From Bacteroidota bacterium (GTDB taxonomy: Bacteria > Bacteroidota > Ignavibacteria > Tepidaquicellales > Tepidaquicellaceae): DNA of 12,872 nt. The stretch is from the NCBI GenBank assembly GCA_023429265.1, contig JAEYVS010000030.1:1-12872 (forward strand). The letters are read 5' to 3'. This document shows positions 1-7,699 of the stretch, piece by piece. The position numbers and the translations under genes are program-made. Numbering within the stretch: position 1 is the stretch's first letter; each line of letters begins with the position of its first letter. The notes beneath the pieces are model-generated. The model was given only the letters and a program-made list of their open reading frames with translations. It was not told where the DNA came from and searched no databases.

Positions 1-2
1 TT

Positions 3-869
3 TTTACCTCTGTTTCCTCCTTCGCGCAGAATGACGGCGCTGGAAATACGGGGATGTCGTTCCTTAAGCTCGGCGTGGGAGCAGAATCCATTGCGATGGG
101 TGAAGCTTACTCTACCCTCTCGGATGACGCGACTGCGGTAATATACAATCCTGCAAGGCTTAGCTTTGGGGATTCCAGGAATGTTACGCTTATGCATAAT
201 TCATCGATACAGGATATGAATAACGACTTCATAGCCGCTAAGTTTTCCTTTGGAAAGGTCGCTCTAGGGCTTGGTGTTTTACGCTCCGCTATTGATGACA
301 TAGAAATCAGGCAGACACCTGGAGACCCGATTGGAACATTTAGTTCAGACAATCTCTCAATCGGACTATCTGTGGCATATAAAATGTCCACGGACATTTC
401 GGTCGGAGTAACAGCGAAATGGCTTTATGAAAAAATTTACATCGACGATGCAACGGGTTTAGGATTTGATCTGGGAGCTAATTACCAGAAGAATAATCTC
501 AGCATATCGGCAGTGGTAGCAAACCTCGGCTCGATGGATGCGCTCCGTAATGTTGAGACCAAGCTTCCCACATTGATAAGGATTGGCGGCGGGTACACTT
601 TCGCAAAGAATGATTTTGATTTCAGGCTCGCTCTTGAAGGCCTAAAAGTAATGGATGGCGGAGCATTTCATATCCACACAGGCGGTGAGGTCGGATACAA
701 GGATTTCATCTTCCTCAGAGCAGGATATCTTTCCGGGTATGAGAATAAGAATCTGACTACGGGCATAGGCCTAAAATACAAAGGAATTAAGCTTGATTAC
801 GCCTTCGTCCCTTATACCGGCGAATTCGGTACCAGCAATGCCTTCTCCCTCGGATTCAATTTTAATTGA
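3..869 (+). CDS. PorV/PorQ-family outer-membrane protein (5' end outside window)
   Basis: The frame is open from the left edge through the first in-window ATG (position 54), so that ATG is probably not the start. The 17 codons before it end in SSFAQNDGAGNTG, which looks like a signal-peptide tail followed by the mature N-terminus. The segment after it (FLKLGVGAESIAMGEAY, then DDATAVIYNPA) is the typical opening of PorV/PorQ-family proteins, which have a FadL-like beta-barrel. The rest alternates polar and hydrophobic residues as barrel strands do, with glycine-rich turns, and ends in FSLGFNFN. PorV in the type IX secretion system shuttles cargo with C-terminal sorting domains to the surface sortase. 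Other PorV/PorQ paralogues have unknown roles. Two genes downstream encode such cargo, but this protein cannot be assigned to them from sequence. Family call is firm; exact role is not. Confidence 0.8.
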   Translation, partial: FTSVSSFAQNDGAGNTGMSFLKLGVGAESIAMGEAYSTLSDDATAVIYNPARLSFGDSRNVTLMHNSSIQDMNNDFIAAKFSFGKVALGLGVLRSAIDDIEIRQTPGDPIGTFSSDNLSIGLSVAYKMSTDISVGVTAKWLYEKIYIDDATGLGFDLGANYQKNNLSISAVVANLGSMDALRNVETKLPTLIRIGGGYTFAKNDFDFRLALEGLKVMDGGAFHIHTGGEVGYKDFIFLRAGYLSGYENKNLTTGIGLKYKGIKLDYAFVPYTGEFGTSNAFSLGFNFN

Positions 870-885
870 ATGAGTATGTAAGCCA

Positions 886-2568
886 ATGGCTGAATATTTC
901 AATAGTTTTTTAAATTACGTAAACAACGGGAAAAATCTTTATAAGATATATATTTTTCTCGTTGTTTTTTTATGCGCGGTAAAGCTGCCCGCGCTTTTCT
1001 CAGCAGATATTCAGCCCTGGGACGAGGGTATGTACACTTCTCGCGTTCTTTCCATCCACATTAATGGCGACTTCTGGGACCAGAGCTCGCACTCCGTCGG
1101 AGGTTTTTACTCAGGCTCCCATCCCCCACTGCTTATCTGGATCGGTTATGTCTTCACACTTATACTTGGAACATCCGCCTGGGTCTTTAAGATCATACCC
1201 TTCCTGTTTGGACTGGGATGCGTTTTCCTGATATTAAAGCTCGGTCAAAAGCTTTTCGATCTCAAAACTGGTTTCTTCGCGGCTTTGATATTCGCAAGTA
1301 ATCTTATGTTTAATATCTTCGCGAAACGGTTCCAGTTTGACATTCCGTACACGTTTCTGATACTTCTCGCGTTGTACTTTTTTACAATGTATATGTATGA
1401 TCCGCGTAAAAAGTACATCATATACACCGGAATCGTTTTCGGACTTTGCCTGATGGTTAAGATACTTGTCGGTTTCTATATCCCCATAATCCTCTTCGGA
1501 TTATACCTTCTCAAAAGAAAAGAGATACCATTTAAATTTTTCGACCTTGTTACGCTGACATCCATCGGTGTACTGATTGCTTTACCCTGGCACCTCTATA
1601 TGATACTTACTTATGGAAATGACTTTATGCATTATTTTCTCGGATTCCATATACTTGATAGAGCCCTTATAGGGGTGGAAGAAAATGTAAAAGCCTCCGG
1701 TCCGTTATACCATATTAATTACCTTCTTAGCATTATTCCTTTTTCGATAATAGTATTTTTCAGTTTGTTCAGAGATATCCGGAAATTCCGTACCCTCGAC
1801 TGGAAAAAAGTGCTTCTCTGGGTGTGGTTTCTTTCAGGTCTAATAATTACGGCGGTATTCCGTACGAAGCTCGAAGTTTACGTACTGCTCTTTCTCGCTC
1901 CCGGGTGCTTTCTTATTCCTCTATATATTTTTGAACTGAGAAAAGGCTTCACCATCGCAAAACTCTTACTTTTTTGCGGGGTGGTATTTAATGCCCTCTG
2001 GATGGCATCATTCTATTACCGCCAGGATATTAGGCTTTACATCGCCGGCTCTAACAAAATAATTATACTGTTAATGCTTGTTGTTTCTGTTATTTTGATG
2101 ATTTCAGCGGGATATTTCTTTCTAAGGAAGTTCGACTTCGCAAAGTCCCTGCTGGCGCTCATTGTACTCTTTTTTATTGGAGCAAATGTCTTTTTCCTGG
2201 TTAAACCACCCGCGTGGGAGGTGGAGTTTGACCTGACATCCATTAAGAAAGAAATCGACAGATCCGGAAAAAGTAAAATACTGTATGTCGGAACGAATTT
2301 CCGCCACAATCCTCAGTTTACCTTTTATTTTGAGGGACTGGATATGGGCTGGGGAAACGCTCCATATTCTTATGAATTCATCGATGTGAAAAACGGCAGC
2401 AACGTTATTAAGGATAAAATTAATTCTCTCGATAAACAGCAATATAGCATCATCGTAGAAAAAGATAACATAAACAGAACAGAATACACAGAAACTTCTG
2501 AATTCATTCCGGAAGGATTTTCATTGATCAAAAAAACCGGAGGGTACGAACTGTACCGGGATAAATAA
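886..2568 (+). CDS. GT39/ArnT-like membrane glycosyltransferase
   Basis: A 560-residue integral membrane protein with roughly ten or more hydrophobic segments between residues 20 and 440, then a soluble C-terminal domain of about 110 residues. After the first membrane helix comes SADIQPWDEGMY. The acidic pair D46-E47 matches the catalytic acidic motif in the first periplasmic loop of GT39/GT83 (PMT/ArnT) enzymes, which transfer sugars from polyprenyl-phosphate donors on the outer face of the inner membrane. The acceptor cannot be told from sequence; lipid A, another glycan lipid or a protein are all possible. It starts 16 bp after the PorV/PorQ stop. No strong Shine-Dalgarno is visible, as is common in this phylum. 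The stop directly abuts the next start, so it is likely co-transcribed with the acyltransferase and SDR genes that follow. Confidence 0.82.
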   Translation: MAEYFNSFLNYVNNGKNLYKIYIFLVVFLCAVKLPALFSADIQPWDEGMYTSRVLSIHINGDFWDQSSHSVGGFYSGSHPPLLIWIGYVFTLILGTSAWVFKIIPFLFGLGCVFLILKLGQKLFDLKTGFFAALIFASNLMFNIFAKRFQFDIPYTFLILLALYFFTMYMYDPRKKYIIYTGIVFGLCLMVKILVGFYIPIILFGLYLLKRKEIPFKFFDLVTLTSIGVLIALPWHLYMILTYGNDFMHYFLGFHILDRALIGVEENVKASGPLYHINYLLSIIPFSIIVFFSLFRDIRKFRTLDWKKVLLWVWFLSGLIITAVFRTKLEVYVLLFLAPGCFLIPLYIFELRKGFTIAKLLLFCGVVFNALWMASFYYRQDIRLYIAGSNKIIILLMLVVSVILMISAGYFFLRKFDFAKSLLALIVLFFIGANVFFLVKPPAWEVEFDLTSIKKEIDRSGKSKILYVGTNFRHNPQFTFYFEGLDMGWGNAPYSYEFIDVKNGSNVIKDKINSLDKQQYSIIVEKDNINRTEYTETSEFIPEGFSLIKKTGGYELYRDK

Positions 2569-3552
2569 ATGTTCGAGTGCATTAAAGTAAATATCAACGA
2601 AGACAAGGAATGGGTCGCATTTATGAAAACGAATTATAATTTATTCGCTGACCCTAAATTCCTGGCATATAATGATGTCTTTAAGAAAAAAATAAAATGG
2701 CATCACCTTAAGTTTCGTGATGACAAAACAAAAAAGATCGTCGCCATACTTACGGGTTGCGAACGTACGGATGTGAATGGCAAAGCGTTTATCTCCTGCA
2801 ATGGAGCCAGCTTTGGAGGCTTCATATGGAACGACAAACTGGACCTGATCGATTACAACGAGATAATCCATACCTTCAGGAAACACGTCAAAAAAGACGG
2901 TTTCTCCCGAATAATACTGAGAAACCAACCGTTCATTTATCAGCATACCCCTAACGAAGAATATGAATATGCTCTTTTGCACGAAGGATTTTCCATTACG
3001 AAAAACTCAATAACAAATATCGTTGACCTGAACCATTTTGAGTTTGAGAGGCTTTCCAATCCAAAGAAACGTTCTATAAAGAAATCCGACTCGGATATTA
3101 TAGTAAACTTGCTTGATGATGAGCTAACCGAAGATAATTTTGCTGAATTTTATGACGTGCTCCTGGAAAACAGGCAGCTTAAAAATGTAACTCCTACTCA
3201 TTCTATTCACGAGCTAATCTATCTTAAAAACAATCTGCCTGATAAGCTTATACTATTTTATGCTAAGATTGACAATGAAATAGCAGGTATTTGCATTCTA
3301 TTCAAGGTAAGAGATGATGTAATTTTGAATTTTTATATGGCGACAAAGGAAGAGTATAAACGCGCCCGGGTTTCGGATCTCATTCTTTTTAAATCGATTG
3401 AGTGGGCAAAGGAGAATGGGTTCCGCATCTATGATGTAGGAACTTCGAACATTGGGTATAAATTTCTCGAAGGGCTCTTCGCTTTTAAAAAGAAGTTTAT
3501 GGCGAGCGGCTTTCTGAGAAAAACTTACGAATTATATATCAGTAACAAATAA
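2569..3552 (+). CDS. FemAB/GNAT-like (BioF2-type) acyltransferase
   Basis: A 327-residue protein with the two-lobe layout of FemAB-like acyltransferases. The N-terminal half (about 1-150) includes the SCNGASFGGFIW strand region. The C-terminal GNAT lobe (about 165-310) contains KKRSIKKS, LILFYAKIDNEIAGICILF, a YMATKEEYKRARVSDLILFKSIEWAKENG helix region and YDVGTSNIGYKFLEGLFAFKKKF, typical of Acetyltransf_6/BioF2-like domains. No signal peptide is seen, so it is probably cytoplasmic. Members transfer acyl or aminoacyl groups to amines on sugars or peptidoglycan stems. Among glycan genes, the most likely role is N-acylation of an amino sugar, but this is inferred from context. ATG follows the previous TAA with no intervening base, which suggests translational coupling. 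Nine bases separate it from the SDR gene. Confidence 0.72.
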   Translation: MFECIKVNINEDKEWVAFMKTNYNLFADPKFLAYNDVFKKKIKWHHLKFRDDKTKKIVAILTGCERTDVNGKAFISCNGASFGGFIWNDKLDLIDYNEIIHTFRKHVKKDGFSRIILRNQPFIYQHTPNEEYEYALLHEGFSITKNSITNIVDLNHFEFERLSNPKKRSIKKSDSDIIVNLLDDELTEDNFAEFYDVLLENRQLKNVTPTHSIHELIYLKNNLPDKLILFYAKIDNEIAGICILFKVRDDVILNFYMATKEEYKRARVSDLILFKSIEWAKENGFRIYDVGTSNIGYKFLEGLFAFKKKFMASGFLRKTYELYISNK

Positions 3553-3561
3553 ACCATAACT

Positions 3562-4530
3562 GTGAATATTAAGAACAAAAGAATTTTACTTACAGGTGGT
3601 GCCGGTTTCATTGGAAGCACTCTTGCATCAAAGCTCCATAAAGATAACGAAATTGTCATTTACGACAGCTTTCATCGTGATTCGCTTTCCGCTAAAGGGC
3701 TTAAATCCAAAAACATTAACGTTATAAAGGGCGACGTACTGGACCTGCCTTCTCTTACAAAAGTAGCTGAAGATTTTAAGCCCCAGATCGTCGTTCATCT
3801 GGCAGCGATAGCGGGAATTGATACAGTTATTCTGAACCCGATCAATACTCTCGAAGTAAATATCCAGGGAACATTCAATGTGCTCAAATCTCTCGAGAAA
3901 TATTCATCCAAGCTCGAACGCGTACTGGATTTCTCGACAAGCGAAGTTCTTGGGGCATATGCTTATAAATCTACCGAGACATCCAGCACTAATTTCGCTC
4001 CCGTAGGTGAAGCGCGCTGGACATACTCGATTAGTAAAGTCGCGGGCGAGCACCTCGTCCACAGCTACTATAAAGTGAAAGGCTACCCCTGCGTGACCAT
4101 CCGTCCTTTCAATATCTACGGACCCGGGCAGGTGGGTGAAGGAGCAATTCAGATATTCATTAAAAATGCCGTCAAGAATAAAGATATCCTAATTCACGGA
4201 GATGGTGACCAGATACGCTCCTGGTGCTATATTGATGACATGCTGCAGGGAATAGAACTTTGTCTCACTAAGAAAAAAGCTGTCGGAGAGATTTTCAATA
4301 TTGGAAATCCAAAAGGAACTGTAACAATATCCTCACTGGCAGAAAAGATCGTAACACTTTGTAAAACTAAGTCAAAAATAAAATACGTTCCAAAAAACTA
4401 TGTGGACGTCGAGCTTCGCATCCCGAGCATCGAGAAGGCAACCGAGTTGCTTGGTTTTACTCCAAAGGTAGACCTCAACGAAGGTATTAAAAGAACTTTT
4501 GAATGGTATAAAAAAAATTTAGGGAAATAG
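3562..4530 (+). CDS. Extended SDR, ArnA C-terminal (UDP-glucuronate decarboxylase)-like
   Basis: A 322-residue NAD-dependent extended short-chain dehydrogenase. The Rossmann motif GGAGFIG is at 12-18, the adenine-side Asp at 58, and the catalytic YSISK at 155-159. Three features point to the decarboxylase half of ArnA more than to a plain 4-epimerase: STSEVLG with the Ser127-Glu128 pair, where ArnA has STSEVYG with its catalytic Ser-Glu; RWTYSISK against RWIYSVSK in ArnA; and YVDVELRIPSIEKA against YQDVEHRKPSI in ArnA, placing Arg286 where the ArnA catalytic arginine lies. GEIFNIGNP near 244 also matches ArnA closely. The likely reaction is NAD-dependent oxidation and decarboxylation of UDP-glucuronate, or a related step. 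The ArnA comparison is from memory, and a 4-epimerase or 4,6-dehydratase is not excluded. The start is GTG. Its last codons recur as relics at about 6352 and 9153. Confidence 0.75.
   Translation: MNIKNKRILLTGGAGFIGSTLASKLHKDNEIVIYDSFHRDSLSAKGLKSKNINVIKGDVLDLPSLTKVAEDFKPQIVVHLAAIAGIDTVILNPINTLEVNIQGTFNVLKSLEKYSSKLERVLDFSTSEVLGAYAYKSTETSSTNFAPVGEARWTYSISKVAGEHLVHSYYKVKGYPCVTIRPFNIYGPGQVGEGAIQIFIKNAVKNKDILIHGDGDQIRSWCYIDDMLQGIELCLTKKKAVGEIFNIGNPKGTVTISSLAEKIVTLCKTKSKIKYVPKNYVDVELRIPSIEKATELLGFTPKVDLNEGIKRTFEWYKKNLGK
4493..4530 (+). repeat. SDR 3' end, repeated upstream of both formyltransferase starts (copy 1 of 3)
   Basis: The final codons of the SDR (TFEWYKKNLGK, stop) share a stretch GAACTTTTGAATGGTA followed by an A-rich run with the segments at about 6352 and 9153. 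This is the functional copy, in frame with the gene. The bases after it (AAATAGTTCGC then a T run) weakly resemble the formyltransferase start AAATGAAGTTC, so the similarity may continue a few bases further. That extension is short and AT-rich and could be chance. Confidence 0.55.
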
Positions 4531-4622
4531 TTCGCTTTTTATTAAACAAATAAGAATTCCCACTTTCTGACTATCACTATTCCTTAAGCACTGCCATGCA
4601 GTTTTTAGTTATCTTGACTTTA

Positions 4623-4854
4623 ATTAGTTATAGCCTAAAAGAGCAAATCATTTGTTTCCCTCAAAGTATTTAATATCCTTGGACAGGAAGTTGAGAGGCT
4701 TACATATGGAATAAAAGATAAAGGAAATTATGTAGTTGAATTTAACGCAAAAAATAGAAATCTTTCCAGTGGAATCTATTATTATAAGTTAGAAGTATCT
4801 AATGGCTCTCAGCGTATGTTTTCATCAATGAAACGAATGGTATTAATTAAATAA
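4623..4854 (+). pseudogene. Frameshifted tail of a T9SS type A sorting-domain gene (X, copy 1)
   Basis: From 4648 to the stop at 4852-4854 the frame encodes SFVSLKVFNILGQEVERL... ending SSMKRMVLIK, the C-terminal part of a type A sorting domain. It lines up with the end of the X gene at 7469-7699. The match continues upstream as ISYSLKEQ (4623-4646) against IRFSLKDQ, but in another frame. One extra A in the CAAA run at 4644-4647 accounts for the shift, and a TAA at 4636-4638 closes the tail's own frame. No start codon or signal peptide belongs to it, so this is a remnant whose N-terminal part was deleted. The 92 bp between the SDR stop and 4623 hold nothing I can identify; they may be further decayed X sequence. 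The Y1 gene starts 10 bp after its stop. Confidence 0.8.
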
Positions 4855-4864
4855 ATCTCTTAAA

Positions 4865-6124
4865 ATGAAATTACTGGTGTTTTTAATGATGTTTATAATG
4901 GGAGCAACAACTACATTTTCTCAGCAAGGTTGGTTGCATCAAAACTTTGGGCCCGGTAATCTAATTTCAATAAATTTTATTAATAATACTGAAGGATTTA
5001 TATTCCGAAGCGACAAATATTTATTAAAATCTACTAATTCGGGAGAAAATTGGACTCCAACATCTTTAAGTTTAGGAAACGTAAGAGTGGACAATGGTAT
5101 GTTTTTAAATGAATCTGCAGGTGCATTTATTGTTTTTAGTAACACCCATTATTGGAGTGGCATTTATGTAACTTCAAATGGTGGAATGACATGGAACCAT
5201 TCTGAACCTAGTGTGCAAGGAAATATTGACTTACGTAAAGTAAAAATGATAAATAATTCAACCGGGTATGCTGTTGGTACAGATGTAGATTTAGATGGGG
5301 ATTTACCAGTAGATGCGATAATTTGTAAGACAACCGATGCAGGACAAAATTGGAACATAAATTATCCTAGCGGATTTTACTATAATGATATTATTTTCAT
5401 TAATGATAATACAGGATTTGTTTGTGATTTTTCAATTTTGCAAACGACAAACTCCGGACAATTTTGGTTTTTACACTCTCAAACCTCAAGAGAAAGAATT
5501 TCGTTTTCTGAATTTTTTGGAGACACTATATATTTGTCTTCTTCGGATGGATATGTCGCAAAAAGTACAAACCTTGGTGCTAATTGGACTGAAAACTTTA
5601 CAGGAATTAATCAACATTTGACGGATATTCATTTTATTGACAACCAACTTGGCTTCGCAATTGGTGATTCCGGCGGTATTGTTAAAACTTCTAATGGTGG
5701 GAGTAATTGGATAATTCAAAATTCCGGTACCAATAAAAAATTAAATGAATTATGGTTTATTAACAAAGACACGGGATTTATTGCGGGAGATAGCGGATTA
5801 TTGTTAGTCACGTATAATGGTGGCGTTACTTCCCTATCCCAAAATTATCAGTCTACTCCTGAGAAATTCCAATTACATCAGAATTTCCCTAATCCGTTTA
5901 ATCCCTCTACTATTATACGGTTCGATCTTGTTAGAAGCGGATATATACGTCTTTCGGTGTATGATATATCAGGTAAAAGATTATCAGTTTTAATAAATGA
6001 AAGTCTTTCACCCGGTTCATATGAATATAACTTTAATGCAGACAACTTACCGAGTGGAGTTTACTTTTATAAGATTGAAACGGAATCCTTTACAGAAACA
6101 AAACGAATGGTTTTGATTAAATAA
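4865..6124 (+). CDS. Secreted Ycf48/BNR-like propeller protein with T9SS type A sorting domain (Y1)
   Basis: A 419-residue protein with an N-terminal signal peptide (about 1-19: KLL, a hydrophobic stretch, ending TTTFS before QQGW). The body carries repeated Asp-box-like motifs of the form (S/T)xNxGxxW: KSTNSGENW (55-63), VTSNGGMTW, KTTDAGQNW, QTTNSGQFW, KSTNLGANW and KTSNGGSNW. This suggests a beta-propeller of about six or seven blades of the Ycf48/BNR type. The last 80 residues are a type A sorting domain (NFPNPFNPSTIIRFDL to the final KRMVLIK), so the protein should cross the outer membrane through the type IX system and be anchored or released. Its ligand is unknown; Ycf48-like annotations of such proteins describe fold, not photosystem assembly. 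It is a paralogue of the gene at 7696 and is followed by a terminator. Base composition is visibly more AT-rich than the flanking glycan genes. Confidence 0.85.
   Translation: MKLLVFLMMFIMGATTTFSQQGWLHQNFGPGNLISINFINNTEGFIFRSDKYLLKSTNSGENWTPTSLSLGNVRVDNGMFLNESAGAFIVFSNTHYWSGIYVTSNGGMTWNHSEPSVQGNIDLRKVKMINNSTGYAVGTDVDLDGDLPVDAIICKTTDAGQNWNINYPSGFYYNDIIFINDNTGFVCDFSILQTTNSGQFWFLHSQTSRERISFSEFFGDTIYLSSSDGYVAKSTNLGANWTENFTGINQHLTDIHFIDNQLGFAIGDSGGIVKTSNGGSNWIIQNSGTNKKLNELWFINKDTGFIAGDSGLLLVTYNGGVTSLSQNYQSTPEKFQLHQNFPNPFNPSTIIRFDLVRSGYIRLSVYDISGKRLSVLINESLSPGSYEYNFNADNLPSGVYFYKIETESFTETKRMVLIK
5617..5880 (+). repeat. Near-identical 264-bp block in Y1 (partner at 8427-8690)
   Basis: Base-by-base comparison with 8427-8690 gives 3 differences in 264 positions with no gaps. 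The 90 bp immediately before and the 90 bp immediately after each show 18 differences. The block covers the last propeller repeats and the linker, ending just before the NFPNPFNPST sorting signature. Confidence 0.9.
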
Positions 6125-6161
6125 TTTAAATCTTACTTTATGATTCCTCACGGGATCTCAT

Positions 6162-6198
6162 AAGGCGTTCTCTTGTGGTAAGGGGAGTGCCTTTTTTT
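6162..6198 (+). terminator. Rho-independent terminator after Y1
   Basis: A 13-bp stem including G-T pairs (AAGGCGTTCTCTT paired with AGGGGAGTGCCTT) closes a short loop (GTGGTA) and is followed by a T run. It lies about 40 bp after the Y1 stop. The same structure follows Y2 with compensating sequence changes. It would reduce read-through toward the downstream glycan genes. Confidence 0.78.
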
Positions 6199-6265
6199 AC
6201 GCGTTTTACAAAGCTCTCAAATAAGCCGCCCATCCTGCACAAAACCTCAATTTAACCGCAAAAAT

Positions 6266-6310
6266 GGTAATTATTTTACCTTTGAGAGAATGGATAATTA
6301 GAAGTAATTT
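6266..6310 (+). promoter_or_regulatory. Promoter-like segment with adjacent palindrome (copy 1)
   Basis: An imperfect palindrome GGTAATTATTTTACC (6266-6280) sits against TTGAGA (6282-6287), then 17 bases, then TAATTT (6305-6310). Read the Bacteroidota way, the same segment is TTTG, 20 bases, TAATTTAA, near the -33/-7 consensus. The arrangement is also present upstream of the complete formyltransferase. This is a consensus match only; conservation between copies could simply reflect the duplication. Confidence 0.4.
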
Positions 6311-6351
6311 AAATATCTAATTAATGGATTATTGGCAATATCACTTTGCCG

Positions 6352-6381
6352 GAACTTTTGAATGGTACAAAAAAAATATAA
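6352..6381 (+). repeat. Relic of SDR 3' end upstream of the truncated formyltransferase (copy 2 of 3)
   Basis: GAACTTTTGAATGGTACA followed by an A run reads TFEWYKKN in one frame, the same residues as the end of the SDR gene at 4493-4530. Here it has no gene attached: upstream sequence is unrelated intergenic DNA, and the frame runs on past the formyltransferase ATG without the expected stop. It is best explained as leftover from a time when an SDR gene directly preceded the formyltransferase. Confidence 0.6.
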
Positions 6382-6642
6382 ATGAAGTTCTTTTATCTCG
6401 CGCACGGAATAGTCAGTTACGTCTGCCTTAAAGACCTCCTAGCAAAGGATTGCACTCCTGCGTTTGTCGTCACTCATAAGGACTATGAATATGAAAAGCT
6501 TAAGGATGCATTTTACATTCCTATGAAAGCTTTGTGTGAGAAATATTCTGTGCCGTTATATGGTGTAGAAAAGATATCCGGATTAAATAAAGAAATAGCA
6601 AAATGTGAGGTCGGTATCTGCCTCGGCTTTATGGAAATATAA
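6382..6642 (+). pseudogene. 5' fragment of formyltransferase gene
   Basis: Eighty-six codons match the first 86 codons of the complete formyltransferase at 9183 (15 base differences in 259, roughly ten of them synonymous). Similarity ends abruptly after ATGGAAATA at 6639; the next bases, which supply the TAA stop, belong to the X gene. The fragment covers only the start of the formyl-folate-binding fold and lacks the catalytic Asn, His and Asp (101, 103 and 139 in the full protein), so it cannot be active. An in-frame TAA directly before the ATG fixes this start and helps choose the equivalent start in the complete copy. The frame is undamaged, so truncation appears recent relative to the sequence divergence. 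Confidence 0.88.
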
Positions 6643-7699
6643 CTGGCCAAAATGTAGCGGTGGGGATTATAAAGCTACGTTCACATCAAGTACATTCAAT
6701 TCTTTTTATATGGGGACTTCTAACAGATATACTGGTGAATCTACTTTCCATTTATGGGGAAAACCTATATTAGATATTAATTGCAACACAATATATGATC
6801 CATTATTAAATCAAATAGACGAAGCTACTTATTGTGGAATTGGAGGCGATTCAAATACAAATTTTGATATTGGATACAATGATGTTTTTTCTCCGTGGAG
6901 TAATCCACCAATTCACATAGCAAATCAAAATGACAGCTTAACGATTGAGATAGAAAGCAGAGATTCAAGGGATGGCAGCTTAAAAGTGAATTTTTATTTT
7001 GATAATATGATTGATGCTAAACCATCTAAGACTCAAGATTTAGTAGTAACTGAAGATTTTATAGGTTCAACAGAAACGGTTTTTCATCCTCGATTAGATT
7101 GGACTGCAAATTTAGAGCCGGATTTAAAAGAATATAAAATATCTAGAGGTGGAATTGTTTACCCGGGAGTTGACCCGACATATTCTCAAATTGCAACTAC
7201 AACAAATAATTATTTTGTAGACAATTCTGTGACCCTATACACTGCACAAGCTGGAAGTGGTGGATGTACTTATGAATATCAAGCTGTTAGCTATAGAATT
7301 GTAGCTGTTGATCTTACAGATAAAGAATCTGTGCGTTCAGAAAGAGATACTATTTGGGGATATAGCGATCCTTGTGCGCCGGAAGAAAGACCCTTCGGGA
7401 ATGAATTAGAAAATTTTGAATATGGATTAGACCAAAACTATCCAAATCCTTTTAACCCTGAAACCATAATTAGATTCAGCCTTAAAGATCAATCATTTGT
7501 TAGGTTAAAAATTTATAACGTTTTGGGTCAGGAAATTGAGACGCTTGTGAGTGATGTTCGGGACAAAGGAAATTATACCGTTGCATTTAATACAAAAAAT
7601 AGGAATCTTTCCAGTGGTATTTATTACTATAAATTAGAAGTCTACAAAAATAATCTACAAATATTTTCTTCTATCAAACGAATGATGTTAATAAAATGA
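6605..7699 (+). pseudogene. 5'-truncated secreted protein with T9SS type A sorting domain (X, copy 2)
   Basis: X sequence begins at about 6640, right at the join with the formyltransferase fragment. The only upstream ATG (6605) lies inside that fragment in another frame, so the first 11 or 12 residues would be fortuitous. About 353 codons of X remain. The first half is a beta-rich region of unknown family (FTSSTFNSFYMGTSNRYTGESTFHLWG and onward). A fibronectin-III-like segment follows (about residues 145-255, HPRLDWTANLEPDLKEYKISRG to YEYQAVSYRIVAVD). The end is a type A sorting domain (NYPNPFNPETIIRF to SIKRMMLIK). No signal peptide is present, so the product could not enter the T9SS route. 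Its TGA overlaps the Y2 start as ATGA. I call it a pseudogene because its real N-terminus is missing, although the frame is open. Confidence 0.75.

Larger units (their letters stand above)
4623..6639 (+). repeat. Tandem duplicated unit, copy 1 (X tail, Y1, intergenic, formyltransferase 5' end)
   Basis: The order X-tail, Y, terminator, promoter-like segment, epimerase-tail relic, formyltransferase start is repeated at 7469-9440. The Y genes are offset by 2810 bp and the formyltransferase starts by 2801 bp, the difference being small indels in the intergenic segment. Similarity is uneven: lower in the first two thirds of Y, nearly complete in a 264-bp block, about 80% in the two 90-bp stretches flanking that block, and 94% (15 differences in 259) in the formyltransferase part. 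Copy 1 ends at 6639 where it runs into X sequence. Confidence 0.85.

Noticed and set aside
2569..3552. FemX-type peptidoglycan bridge enzyme
   Set aside because: The FemAB-like fold fits, but there is no peptidoglycan gene nearby and Gram-negative relatives use such folds for other acyl transfers, so only the fold-level name is kept.
4531..4622. Possible small gene or RNA between the SDR stop and the X remnant
   Set aside because: No convincing start-stop frame, stem-loop or motif; it may be decayed X sequence but similarity is too weak to claim.
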